In this document: piece by piece, positions 8,772-17,811 of the stretch
Position numbering within the stretch: the stretch's first letter is position 1
Layout of the letters: each line of letters begins with the position of its first letter
Assembly (NCBI GenBank): GCA_965658375.1
Contig: CBFHSD010000022.1
Span: 1 to 38,122 of the forward strand
Reading direction: 5' to 3'
DNA length: 38,122 nucleotides
Origin: CBFHSD01 sp965658375
Lineage (GTDB): Bacteria > Bacteroidota > Bacteroidia > Flavobacteriales_G > Salibacteraceae
The notes under the pieces: generated by a model
The model's input: the letters and a program-made list of their open reading frames with translations, nothing else
The model's database searches: none
Told to the model about the DNA's origin: nothing
Position numbers and translations under genes: made by a program

Positions 8772-10301
8772 CTATTCCCATTCTATCGTTGCAGGTGGCT
8801 TAGAACTGATGTCGTAAACCACTCTATTAATTCCTTTTACTTTATTAATGATTTCATTAGACACTTTTGCTAAGAACTCATTGGGCAGGTGACACCAATC
8901 GGCCGTCATCCCATCTGTTGAAGTTACTGCTCTCAAAGCTACTGCATTTTCATAAGTACGCTCATCTCCCATTACGCCAACACTTTGAACAGGAAGAAGG
9001 ATAACACCTGCTTGCCATACGTCATCATAAAGATTCGCATCTTTCAAGCCTTGGATAAACAGGTGATCTACTTCTTGTAGCACACGTACCTTTTCTGGTG
9101 TAATATCTCCCAAAATTCGAATGGCCAAACCTGGTCCCGGGAACGGGTGTCTGCCGAGTAAGCTTTCTGAAAGCTTCATGGCTCTTCCCACGCGTCTCAC
9201 TTCATCTTTAAACAAGGTATTCAAAGGCTCTACAACTTTCAATTTCATAAAGTCGGGCAAGCCTCCAACATTGTGGTGCGACTTAATAGTTGCCGATGGG
9301 CCTTTTACCGATTTAGATTCAATCACATCAGGGTAGATGGTTCCTTGACCAAGCCATTTTACGTCTTCAATAAGATGAGATTCTTGATCAAAGACTTCTA
9401 TAAATACGCGTCCAATAACTTTTCTCTTCTCTTCTGGATCTGAGATTCCTTTAAGCTCTTTATAAAAACTATCACTGGAATTTACACCTTTTACATTCAG
9501 GCCCAAATGCTCGTATTGATCTAAAACAGCTTGAAATTCATTCTTTCTTAACAAACCATTATCTACAAATATGCAATAGAGGTTCTTTCCAATGGCTTTA
9601 TGCAATAGCATTGCTGCCACGGTTGAATCTACGCCCCCAGACAAACCAAGCACCACTTTGTCATTACCCAATTTCTCTTTCAGTTGAGCCACTGTAGTGT
9701 CTACAAAAGAATCTGGTGTCCAATTAGGAGTGCATTCGCACACACCTAAAACAAAATTTTGTAAGATGGTTTTGCCGTCTACGCTATGATATACCTCTGG
9801 GTGAAATTGGATCCCATAAGTGTTCTCTCCTTTAATGTGGTATCCTGCATATTTCACCTCATGAGTACTGCAGATCACCTCAAAATTCTCTGGTACAGAC
9901 TTGATGGTATCTCCATGAGACATCCACACTTGGCTTTCTGCGGGCACATTTTCTAACAACTGATGATTGTGATTCGCAAATGAAAGGTTGGCTCTTCCAT
10001 ATTCTCTCGTTTCAGAGGCTTCAACATTCCCTCCGTTCGATTGAGCTAGGAATTGAGCCCCATAACAAACACCTAAAAGCGGCAACTTTCCTTTAATCTC
10101 TTCTAAATTGGGAACTGGAGCATTGGCATCTCTCACAGAAAAAGGACTTCCAGAAAGAATTACACCTTTTATATGTCCGTCAATCTTTGGAAAATCGTTG
10201 AACGGGTGAATTTCACAATACACGTTGAGTTCTCTTACTCTTCTTGCAATCAATTGCGTATACTGAGAACCAAAATCAAGAATTAAAATCATCTCTTTCA
10301 T
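8772..10301 (-). CDS. guaA: GMP synthase (glutamine-hydrolysing)
   Basis: A 509-residue GuaA that aminates XMP to GMP using glutamine and ATP. The class I amidotransferase domain has the nucleophile Cys79 in GVCYGAQ and His167/Glu169 in QFHPEV. The ATP-pyrophosphatase P-loop is SGGVDS at 221-226, and the C-terminal dimerisation region contains HPFPGPGLAIRILG. Length and all key residues are those of a functional enzyme. It is the first gene of the minus-strand run guaA, LysM/PBP1, hemF, secreted protein, methyltransferase, and has a -7-like box 36 bases upstream. A second ATG at codon 4 is also possible as start. Confidence 0.98.
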   Translation of the reverse strand: MKEMILILDFGSQYTQLIARRVRELNVYCEIHPFNDFPKIDGHIKGVILSGSPFSVRDANAPVPNLEEIKGKLPLLGVCYGAQFLAQSNGGNVEASETREYGRANLSFANHNHQLLENVPAESQVWMSHGDTIKSVPENFEVICSTHEVKYAGYHIKGENTYGIQFHPEVYHSVDGKTILQNFVLGVCECTPNWTPDSFVDTTVAQLKEKLGNDKVVLGLSGGVDSTVAAMLLHKAIGKNLYCIFVDNGLLRKNEFQAVLDQYEHLGLNVKGVNSSDSFYKELKGISDPEEKRKVIGRVFIEVFDQESHLIEDVKWLGQGTIYPDVIESKSVKGPSATIKSHHNVGGLPDFMKLKVVEPLNTLFKDEVRRVGRAMKLSESLLGRHPFPGPGLAIRILGDITPEKVRVLQEVDHLFIQGLKDANLYDDVWQAGVILLPVQSVGVMGDERTYENAVALRAVTSTDGMTADWCHLPNEFLAKVSNEIINKVKGINRVVYDISSKPPATIEWE

Positions 10302-10336
10302 CTACGTCTTTCTAAAAAGCCAAATTAATCAAGCTG

Positions 10337-10344
10337 CAAAGGTA
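10337..10344 (-). promoter_or_regulatory. Bacteroidota-type -7 box upstream of guaA
   Basis: On the minus strand this reads TACCTTTG, matching the TAnnTTTG consensus used by the Bacteroidota primary sigma factor. A clear -33 TTTG is not present; TTTC lies 16 bases further upstream. The leader to guaA would be about 30 nt. The rest of the 171-base gap to the next gene holds a run of ten T at 10376-10385 and nothing else recognised. Confidence 0.5.
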
Positions 10345-10472
10345 AGTTTACAGCCGTATTGAAATAATTGGGCCGTTTTTTTTTTCAACTATTATAAATG
10401 AAAGCTTAATGGTTACTGAACAATCGAGTCTATGCTTTTAATTACTTTTTAATCCATAGAACCTTGATAATC

Positions 10473-13171
10473 ATGAGGCTTAAAGCACTTAAACTGAGTA
10501 TACTTTTATTGTCATTTAGTTTTGTTGAAGCACAAACCACCTTCTACTCTCAAGGCGCTGGAAGTAGCTTTGACATGTCTGACTACAGCAACTGGAATTC
10601 TGCGCCTGATGGAACGGGAACTTCAGCTTCTTCTTTTTTAGGCTCTAACCTTACCTACATTATTCAAACAGGAGACACAAGGGCAACTTTTGCCGACTTA
10701 GGTGCCTCTGGAAGTTCTCTACAACTCGAAGTAGAATCTGTAGGAGTAGTCTTAGGTAATCACAACATTGACCTCGCTCCATCAGCTACATTCAAATTGA
10801 ATGATGGGGCTTAATACATTCACAATGCAACTGACAAAAGCATATTTGATGGTACGGAAGATTTTGACTCTACATCTACCGTAGAAATTCAAAATTGGTC
10901 AGGAACAACAATGCTTTCAGGATCGGAACACCCTGAATGGGGCAACCTCACATTGAATATTCAAGGGTCGCTCTATAATAATTTCAATGCTTCCATTTCT
11001 GCTGGTTCTACGATGCTGGTAAAAGGAAACCTTAACCTATTTGGTACAGGTGGCAAAAAGTTCAGAATCAGCTCTCAAAGCAATGTGACCTTACAAATTG
11101 AGGGCGACTTGGTATATACAGGTGGCCTGTTTGATTTTTCTTCAAACTCTTCAAGTACCAATCGAGTAATATCCTTGAAAGGAGCACTTACTTATTCTGG
11201 AGGTACTTGGGACAATAATGGCACAAACAGCATTACCTTCAATTTTGATGGAACCGACTCTACGGTAGTTTCTTTTTCGTCTATCCCAAATTCAGGCTTT
11301 TTAAATGATATTGACTGGAATATAGCTAGTGGGAGAGTTGTTTATCTCTTGAGAGATTTTGAGATTGGAAGTGGTGAAACACTGAATGTAGAAGGCAGTT
11401 TAAACGCGAATATTTATCAAATAACCGGAGGAAGTGGCAGGACTTTCAACTTAGATTCAGCGGGTATTTTAACCACGGCAAATCCAAATGGAATTGAAAG
11501 AGGTACGAATGACCTTTTTGAATCAAGCACAACTTTGGTTTTTAACCCTAACGGCACACTTCGTTTCAATTGTGGTTGCACAGTTGATTACGGAAATGAT
11601 GGACCATCTGAAATAGGCAAAATTCAGGTGTTAAATAATACTGAGCTAAAAATTGATCAAACTACTGTTATCTCAGATAATGTTCTCATTGGAACTGGTT
11701 TTGAAATAGATATTGAAGGAGGGAATACTTTCACAGTAGAAACGCGACTCACGAACAATGGGCAAATTACTTGCTCAACAAATGGAAGCTTTTTATCTGA
11801 TGAAAACGCTACATATAATGGCTCAAGTGAAGCAAGATTGAGACGAACCATTACTCCTGTAGAAGATATGCGCTATACTTACTGGAGTTCTCCCATGGTT
11901 GATGAAGATATTTCTGATTTGCTTTCAAGTACAAACAGCACCGACTTGTATTATTACAACGAAAGCATACAGAGTTGGGTTTCTTACACTTCTGGAGTAA
12001 TGACTCCTGGAAAAGGATATATTGGAACGGGAACTATTGGAGCAACCAGTCAACAACCAAATTGTTTGATGGATCTGACTTTAACAATGGAGACATTAGC
12101 ATAGCCGTGACCAGCACAAATAATGGTTTTAACCTTCTCGGGAACCCTTACCCTAGTGCTCTTGATGCAGACGCTTTTATTACAGCTAAGACCTTACTTG
12201 ATGGAACCATTTATTTGTGGCAGGTAAATAGTCCTCTAAGTGGAGGAGTGTATTCAACAGATGATTACGCTCAATGGAATTCTTCTGGCGGAATATCCGC
12301 ACCTAGTTCACCTGGCGCTCCATCTGACATCCCAACTGGTTATGTTGCCTCTGGTCAAGGCTTTTTTGTGAACGCAAATTCAGCGGGCACAGTAAATTTC
12401 ACAAACTCTCAAAGAGTTGCGGCTAACAACGACCAATTCTTTAAACAAGAATCTGAAAGAAAAGAGCAGCTATGGCTCCAGATGGGAATAAACCATATCG
12501 ACATCAACCAGACTTTGCTTTCATTTTCTGAAAATGCAACCTTAGAGAGAGATAGAAAATACGATGGGAAAAAGCTTCAAGGAAATCCTCACCTTTCTTT
12601 TTACAGTCTCTTAGACACTTTAGAATTGGGCATTCAAGGGCAACCCATTCTCATATATGCTAAAACAAGAACTATCCCTTTAGGTTTTAGAGCTAATGAT
12701 ACAAGAAACTACTTCATTGCCATAGACACTTTGCACAACTTTTAGCAGCATGATATTTTTCTCATTGATCATGTACTTCAAAAAACCACCAACCTTAAAG
12801 ATTCCATCTACACTTTTCCCATTGCAAATTCCGGTGTTTTTAACGATCGATTTGTGATTACAATTCTAAGAAACACTGATGATTTCGCAGGGTCTCAACA
12901 AAATAGTGGATCTATTGAAATCAATACGAGCATAGAAGAAGAAGCAAGCATTGATTTCAATATTCGGCAAGAAGCAAATTCTATTTATATCCAATCTCCA
13001 ATAGATATTGAATACCTTTTTGTTTTTGACCTGTTAAGTAGAGAAATTATCACCTCAAGCGAAATGGGAAGTGAATTCACTTTCCAGATTGAACCTGAAC
13101 ATCGCGGAATGCACATTATTGTTCTCCAAACTAAAACGGGAGAATTTATAACTAAGAAAGTTATTTTTTAA
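10473..13171 (+). pseudogene. Broken T9SS-secreted protein gene (two in-frame stops, one frameshift)
   Basis: The gene starts at the ATG of MRLKALKLSILLLSFSF, with a signal peptide ending VEAQ. A TAA at 10812-10814 interrupts the frame, and the reading continues directly after it (YIHNATDKSIFDG) in the same frame. The frame then shifts between about 12040 and 12062 (equivalent to loss of one base), where GTIGATSQ in one frame runs into TTKLFDGSDFN in the other. A TAG at 12743-12745 interrupts again, with clean continuation (QHDIFLIDHVL). The product would be about 900 residues: low-complexity beta-helix/adhesin-like repeats, an LLGNPYPSALD segment typical of large T9SS cargo, and a C-terminal sorting domain ending in ITKKVIF. 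Function is unknown, probably surface adhesion. The reading is coherent throughout, so decay is recent, or the lesions are sequence errors. Confidence 0.85.
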
Positions 13172-13176
13172 GCGTC

Positions 13177-14763
13177 TTAAAGTTCTACTACTTTCAATCT
13201 GAAATCGAGTGGATTTGAAAGAGCAAACAGATCTTTCAAAACCTGGGTTCCATGATCGTCAATGAGATCAATGATATTCATTTTCCTTTCTTGAAAAACA
13301 CCATTGGGGTAGATCATCACGTGAAGTTTTCGAACCTGTTGAAGTTCTACTTGATGCTTTTTGCGCCAAGCTCGTTTTTCTTTTTTCTCCAATACTTCTA
13401 GCGCCTTCAACTGTTTGGTTCTTGAAGCCTGAACACTTGCAACCAGAGTTGAATCAAGTGCTTTAATTTCTTCTACAACCTTATCCATTGCTTGTTCAAT
13501 CGCAAACCTTGTCTCTTTAATTGACGAAGTTGGTTGTTTGTGTTGATGGACGTATTTGTCCTCTAAACCTTCAAGGGAGCCCAAACAATCAGTAAAAGAC
13601 CAATTCAACTTTGCTCTTAATTGCTTGTGCTTTGTATTTAAAACAACTAAACTATCTCTCAACACTACCGAAGGGTAATGCACACCTAAAGCATCAAAAG
13701 TTGATTTTAGCTGAAGCCAATAGCTTAACTCCGCTCCACCGCCAATGTAAGCGAGATTGGGAAGAATGTGCTCTTCATAAACAGGCCTTAAAGCCGCATT
13801 GGGACTAAATCTTTCTGGATATTCTTTGAGTTCTTGCAAGAGTTCTTCTTGACTGAGTAAAATACCTGTATTACGAATCCGGTAATTTTCACACTCTCTT
13901 TCTATGCGTTCTCTTAGTTGATCTTTCAAGTAAAAGAGATTGATTTCCTGAATCTTTAGTTGGGGTTGATAACCAAGATTTATAATGTGTTTGTTACTCT
14001 GAACCGTTTGCTCCGAAGCTACAGACTGCAGTATTTCTTGTCTGAATACAGGAGCCGCTAAACGCTTGAGCGCTTTGTCATCTCCATCTACACACACCAA
14101 ACCGTGTTCACCAAACAACGTGTTTACTAGGTAACGAGTAGCTTGAGTTAAAGTAGGAAGAGCATATGCGGTTTTAGCAAGGGCAACAAAATCGGAAGCT
14201 TCACCCACTGAAAGCTCTTTCGCGAAATGGTCTAACAGGTGACTCAATTCTTTTGTACTGAATCTACCTACTGCACCATGCTCATCAGACTGCCATACTG
14301 TGCGTTTTCCTCTATGGTAAAAGTGATTGATTTCTTCAAAATCGTGATCTTCTGTAGCCATCCAATACACTGGCACAAAATGGTATGCTGGAAACCATTC
14401 TTTCAGCTGTTGAGCAAGTCGAATAGCAGAATGGATCTTATGAACGAAATACAATGGACCCGTCATCAAATTAAGCTGATGACCAGTAACCACCGTGAAT
14501 GTTTTCTCCTGGTTTAAGGCCTCTATATTCTCCTGAACTGAAGCTGAGCTTTGGATAGAAGCATATTGTGCTTTCAAAGCTTTTGACAACACAGCTCTAT
14601 CTGCACACCCTTTTATTAATCGCTTTGCAATTTGCTTTTTAAAACCCTCTTTATCAGGAAAATCATCGTAAAGTTTAGTAACTGAATTTGAACGGCTTAA
14701 ATAATCCAAAGAAAAACCCTGGAGTGTTTTTGTTTCTTCAAATGGGTAACAATTTACCTCCAT
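13177..14763 (-). CDS. bshC: Bacillithiol biosynthesis cysteine-adding enzyme BshC
   Basis: A 528-residue protein, the usual length for BshC, which is thought to join cysteine to GlcN-malate in the last step of bacillithiol synthesis. The hallmark segment VVTGHQLNLMTGPLYFVHKI (about residues 92-111) and VYWMATEDHDFEEIN (about 133-147) are present, followed by a Rossmann-like fold, a long coiled coil around 390-470 and the C-terminal part. Its ATG overlaps the rimO stop by one base (TAATG), which indicates translational coupling. bshA and bshB are not in the window. It converges on the broken T9SS gene with 5 bases between them. Confidence 0.95.
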   Translation of the reverse strand: MEVNCYPFEETKTLQGFSLDYLSRSNSVTKLYDDFPDKEGFKKQIAKRLIKGCADRAVLSKALKAQYASIQSSASVQENIEALNQEKTFTVVTGHQLNLMTGPLYFVHKIHSAIRLAQQLKEWFPAYHFVPVYWMATEDHDFEEINHFYHRGKRTVWQSDEHGAVGRFSTKELSHLLDHFAKELSVGEASDFVALAKTAYALPTLTQATRYLVNTLFGEHGLVCVDGDDKALKRLAAPVFRQEILQSVASEQTVQSNKHIINLGYQPQLKIQEINLFYLKDQLRERIERECENYRIRNTGILLSQEELLQELKEYPERFSPNAALRPVYEEHILPNLAYIGGGAELSYWLQLKSTFDALGVHYPSVVLRDSLVVLNTKHKQLRAKLNWSFTDCLGSLEGLEDKYVHQHKQPTSSIKETRFAIEQAMDKVVEEIKALDSTLVASVQASRTKQLKALEVLEKKEKRAWRKKHQVELQQVRKLHVMIYPNGVFQERKMNIIDLIDDHGTQVLKDLFALSNPLDFRLKVVEL

Positions 14764-16073
14764 TACGAAACAACTTTACCATATAAATCGAAGTGTTCTG
14801 CAGAAGTGATCTCTACATTGGCAAAATCTCCGATTCTTACAAAATCAGATTTAGGCACCAATACTTCATTATCTACTTCTGGAGAGTCAAACTCTGTTCG
14901 TCCAACAAAAAAGTCGCCTTCCATGCGATCAAACAATGTTTTGAAAGTTTTTCCAATGTGTTTTTGGTTCAACTCCATTGAAATTCCCGCTTGCAATTCC
15001 ATGATTTCGTTGGCTCGCCATTCCTTAATTTCTTGAGGAACGTCATCTACCAAAGTGTGAGCATGTGTATTTTCTTCATGAGAATAGGTGAATATCCCTA
15101 AACGATCGAAACGGGTTTCTTTTACCCACTCATAAAGTTCGTTAAAGTCTTTTTCGGTTTCTCCAGGGTAACCGGCAATCAATGTTGTTCTTAACGCGAG
15201 GTTTGGTAACTGATTCCGAATTTCATCAACCAATTTACGGGTTCCCTTACTGGAAATTGCTCTTCGCATAGATTTCAACATTGGATCCGAAATATGCTGC
15301 AATGGCATATCTAAATAATGACATACTTTCGGATTATTGGCAATCACCTCAAGTACATCCATCGGAAAACCAGAAGGGTACGCGTAATGGAGTCTTATCC
15401 ATTCAATGCCTTCTACCTCTGACAAACGTTCCAACAATGTAGCAAGTGCTCTTTTTTTGTATAAATCTAAGCCGTAATAGGTTAAATCTTGTGCAATGAG
15501 CATCAGCTCTTTCACACCTTTAGCTGCAAGTGATTTTGCCTGCTCTACCAAGTCTTCAATCGGGGTTGAACGGTGCTTTCCTCTCATGAGAGGAATGGCA
15601 CAAAATGAGCAAGGCCGGTCGCAACCTTCAGCAATTTTCAAATAGGCAAAGTGATTGGGTGTAGTCAAAAGCCTTTCTCCAATAAGTTCCTTTTTGTAGT
15701 CTGCTTTTAGCGTTTTGAGCAAACGTGGTAAATCACGAGTTCCAAACCATGCATCTACCTCTGGAAACTCTGGCTCCAATTCTCCTTTATAACGCTGAGA
15801 AAGACACCCTGTAACCATCACTTTGTCAACCATTCCAGATTTCTTAGCATCTACCCAATCAATAATGGTATCTATAGATTCTTGCTTCGCATTGTCTATA
15901 AAACCACAGGTGTTGATGATAACAACTTCATGATCTTGCGTATTAGATTCATGGTCAACTTCAAACTTGTTGGCTTTCAATTGCCCCATCAATACCTCAG
16001 AATCAAAAACGTTTTTTGAACATCCAAGAGTTATTACGTTGACTTTATTCTTTTTGAGTGATTTTGTTTTCAT
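14763..16073 (-). CDS. rimO: Ribosomal protein S12 methylthiotransferase
   Basis: A 436-residue radical-SAM methylthiotransferase. The N-terminal UPF0004 domain has Cys18 (GCSKN), Cys56 (NTCGF) and Cys90 (TGCLSQ) for the auxiliary cluster. The radical SAM motif is CDRPCSFC, with cysteines 151, 155 and 158. A C-terminal TRAM domain ends the protein. The NVITLGCSKN start is diagnostic for RimO rather than MiaB. It modifies the aspartate of ribosomal protein S12. It lies 16 bases downstream of ftsY and overlaps bshC by one base. Confidence 0.97.
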   Translation of the reverse strand: MKTKSLKKNKVNVITLGCSKNVFDSEVLMGQLKANKFEVDHESNTQDHEVVIINTCGFIDNAKQESIDTIIDWVDAKKSGMVDKVMVTGCLSQRYKGELEPEFPEVDAWFGTRDLPRLLKTLKADYKKELIGERLLTTPNHFAYLKIAEGCDRPCSFCAIPLMRGKHRSTPIEDLVEQAKSLAAKGVKELMLIAQDLTYYGLDLYKKRALATLLERLSEVEGIEWIRLHYAYPSGFPMDVLEVIANNPKVCHYLDMPLQHISDPMLKSMRRAISSKGTRKLVDEIRNQLPNLALRTTLIAGYPGETEKDFNELYEWVKETRFDRLGIFTYSHEENTHAHTLVDDVPQEIKEWRANEIMELQAGISMELNQKHIGKTFKTLFDRMEGDFFVGRTEFDSPEVDNEVLVPKSDFVRIGDFANVEITSAEHFDLYGKVVS

Positions 16074-16089
16074 TCAGATAGTTTGTGAA

Positions 16090-17043
16090 TTATGATTTGA
16101 ACAAGCTATCTACAAACTCTGTTCTCACAAAGGGCTGTAAATCTTCAATTCCTTCTCCCACCCCTATGTAGCGAACTGGGATTTTAAACTGATCAGAAAT
16201 ACCAATAACTACTCCTCCCTTGGCAGTACCGTCTAACTTGGTGAGCGCTAAAGAAGAAACTTCTGTTGCCTTTGTAAATTGTTTAGCCTGTTCTATGGCA
16301 TTTTGACCTGTACTTGCATCTAGTACCAACATCACATCATTCGGAGCATTAGGAACAAGTTTGGTCATTACCGTTCTAATTTTTGTAAGCTCATTCATGA
16401 GTCCTACTTTATTGTGCAATCTTCCCGCTGTATCTATAATCACCACATCGGCATTTCTCGAGAGAGCTGCTTGTAAGGTGTCAAAAGCTACAGATGCCGG
16501 GTCAGATCCCATTTCTTGAGATACAATTTCAACCCCAGTCCGTTCTGCCCATATTTTCAACTGATCAACCGCAGCAGCTCTAAAAGTATCGGCAGCGCCA
16601 AGAACCACATGCTTTCCTTCTTGTTTTAACTGGTGAGCCAATTTACCAATGGTAGTTGTTTTACCAACTCCATTCACGCCAACCACCATTATCACATAAG
16701 GGAGATCTTGTTCAGGAATCTGCCAACCGCTAACTCCATCTTCGTTTTTTTCTAGCAGCGTAGCAATTTCTTCTCGGAGCATACGATTGAGTTCTGATGT
16801 GCCTAAGTACTTATCTTCTGCCACCCTCATCTCGATGCGCTCAATAATTTTCAATGTGGTATTTACACCAACGTCAGAGCTCACAAGAATTTCTTCTAGG
16901 TTATCCAATACATCCTCATCAACAGTAGACTTTCCTGCTACGCTTCTGGTAAGTTTTGATAAAAAACTATCCCTCGTTTTCTCTAGTCCTTTATCAAGAC
17001 TCTCCTTTTTTTGACGAGAAAAAACTTTATCTAAAAATCCCAT
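16090..17043 (-). CDS. ftsY: Signal recognition particle receptor FtsY
   Basis: About 317 residues starting at MGFLDKVFSRQK, chosen because this matches the family N-terminus, is an ATG, and has AGGAG just upstream; the longer frame would need TTG. It is the SRP receptor GTPase that delivers ribosomes to the Sec translocon at the inner membrane. The NG domain shows GVNGVGKTTTIGKLA (G1), DTFRAAA, DTAGR (G3), TKLDGTAKGG (G4) and GVGEGIEDLQPF. The acidic A domain is short, as usual in Bacteroidota. A terminator hairpin separates it from the ribosomal protein genes upstream and a -7 box lies between them. Confidence 0.97.
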   Translation of the reverse strand: MGFLDKVFSRQKKESLDKGLEKTRDSFLSKLTRSVAGKSTVDEDVLDNLEEILVSSDVGVNTTLKIIERIEMRVAEDKYLGTSELNRMLREEIATLLEKNEDGVSGWQIPEQDLPYVIMVVGVNGVGKTTTIGKLAHQLKQEGKHVVLGAADTFRAAAVDQLKIWAERTGVEIVSQEMGSDPASVAFDTLQAALSRNADVVIIDTAGRLHNKVGLMNELTKIRTVMTKLVPNAPNDVMLVLDASTGQNAIEQAKQFTKATEVSSLALTKLDGTAKGGVVIGISDQFKIPVRYIGVGEGIEDLQPFVRTEFVDSLFKS

Positions 17044-17064
17044 TGCTCCTAGTTTTGATACCAA

Positions 17065-17072
17065 CAAATTTA
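17065..17072 (-). promoter_or_regulatory. -7 box for ftsY
   Basis: The minus strand reads TAAATTTG, an exact TAnnTTTG match. It lies between the terminator hairpin and the ftsY ATG and predicts a leader of about 15 nt that contains AGGAG. No good -33 TTTG is seen, because that position falls inside the hairpin. Confidence 0.45.
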
Positions 17073-17076
17073 AACG

Positions 17077-17110
17077 AAAAAGCTCCCTACTGAGAACAGC
17101 AGAGAGCTTT
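17077..17110 (-). terminator. Intrinsic terminator after the rpmB-rpmG-DUF4295 genes
   Basis: On the minus strand the arm AAAGCTCTCTGCTG, loop TTCT and arm CAGTAGGGAGCTTT form a 14-pair stem with two G-U pairs and no mismatch, followed by a run of five T. It sits 21 bases past the DUF4295 stop and before the ftsY start. It would limit read-through from the ribosomal protein genes into ftsY-rimO-bshC. Confidence 0.8.
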
Positions 17111-17130
17111 CGCTTACTTCATCTAAATCC

Positions 17131-17283
17131 TTACTTAGAAAGAAACTCTTTCACCTTAGCGTTAGGAAGTATTTTTTCTTCAAATTGGTATGAACCAGTA
17201 TTCTTAGATTTAACTGCTTTTATCACTTTTGTTAAATCTTTCGCTCCACCTTTACCTAATGTTGCAACCGTCTTCTTAGCCAT
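17131..17283 (-). CDS. DUF4295 family small protein
   Basis: A 50-codon frame beginning MAKKTVATLGKGGAKDLT and ending KVKEFLSK. It is lysine-rich and basic, and matches the small DUF4295 protein that in Bacteroidota almost always sits between rpmG and ftsY, as here. The start lies 12 bases after the rpmG stop. Its function is not established; the conserved place beside L28 and L33 suggests a ribosome-associated role, which is an inference. Confidence 0.9.
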   Translation of the reverse strand: MAKKTVATLGKGGAKDLTKVIKAVKSKNTGSYQFEEKILPNAKVKEFLSK

Positions 17284-17295
17284 ATCTTATTGCTT

Positions 17296-17481
17296 TTATT
17301 TGATCTCTTTGTGTAGCGTGCTACGTTTCAAGATCGGGTTGTATTTTTTAATCTCCATTCTATCAGGAGAATTTTTTCTGTTCTTCGTGGTAATGTAACG
17401 AGATGTTCCTGGCATACCAGAGTCTTTGTGCTCTGTGCATTCCAAAATTACTTGTACCCTGTTCCCTCTTTTCTTAGCCAT
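17296..17481 (-). CDS. rpmG: 50S ribosomal protein L33
   Basis: A 61-residue L33 with the conserved TSRYITTKNRKNSPDRMEIKKY-type core (read in two parts, about residues 26-47) and the C-terminal HKEIK. Only one cysteine (ECTEHK) is present, so this is the zinc-independent C-minus form. It follows rpmB by 17 bases. Confidence 0.97.
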   Translation of the reverse strand: MAKKRGNRVQVILECTEHKDSGMPGTSRYITTKNRKNSPDRMEIKKYNPILKRSTLHKEIK

Positions 17482-17498
17482 ATCTTAACCCGGGTTAA

Positions 17499-17735
17499 TT
17501 ATTTCAAGTATCCGTTTTCGCGTGCTTGTTTTACACAAGCATCTAAACCTAACTTACTGATTGTACGTAGACCTGCCGCTGAAACTTTCAGGGTAATCCA
17601 CTTATCTTCACCTGCTAAGTAAAACTTTTTTACTTGTAGGTTTGGTTTAAACACACGCTTCGATTTCTTATTTGAATGCGACACGTTGTGTCCTACCATC
17701 TTTTTCTTTCCTGTTATCTGACAAATGTTAGCCAT
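17499..17735 (-). CDS. rpmB: 50S ribosomal protein L28
   Basis: A 78-residue L28 with the typical start MANICQITGKKKMVGHNVSH and the conserved SNKKSKRVFKPNLQ segment. It is the first gene of the rpmB-rpmG-DUF4295 unit and has a well-formed promoter upstream. Confidence 0.98.
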   Translation of the reverse strand: MANICQITGKKKMVGHNVSHSNKKSKRVFKPNLQVKKFYLAGEDKWITLKVSAAGLRTISKLGLDACVKQARENGYLK

Positions 17736-17778
17736 CTCTAATTCGCTTATAGTCTATCGCGTCCCAAAAATAGGGCTG

Positions 17779-17804
17779 CAAAGATACAAACAAGAAAGTC
17801 AAAA
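17779..17804 (-). promoter_or_regulatory. Promoter of the rpmB operon
   Basis: The minus strand carries TTTTG at 17804-17800, and the exact -7 box TATCTTTG at 17786-17779. The gap of 13 bases between them is shorter than the usual 17-21, so the -33 part is less certain than the -7 part. The predicted leader to rpmB is about 37 nt. Confidence 0.65.
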
Positions 17805-17811
17805 TATCAAG

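Noticed and set aside
10376..10385. Run of ten T before the broken gene as a terminator for the minus-strand guaA side or as a phase-variation tract
   Set aside because: No stem precedes it for the plus strand, it is upstream of both neighbouring genes, and it is not placed in a coding frame; a single homopolymer is not enough.
10812..12745. Stop-codon reassignment or programmed recoding in the broken T9SS gene
   Set aside because: Two different stops (TAA and TAG) plus a frameshift with no slippery site or structure fit mutation or sequence error better, and other genes use TAA and TGA normally as ends.
17296..17481. Loss of zinc-binding cysteines in L33 as a defect
   Set aside because: The C-minus form of L33 is normal and widespread.
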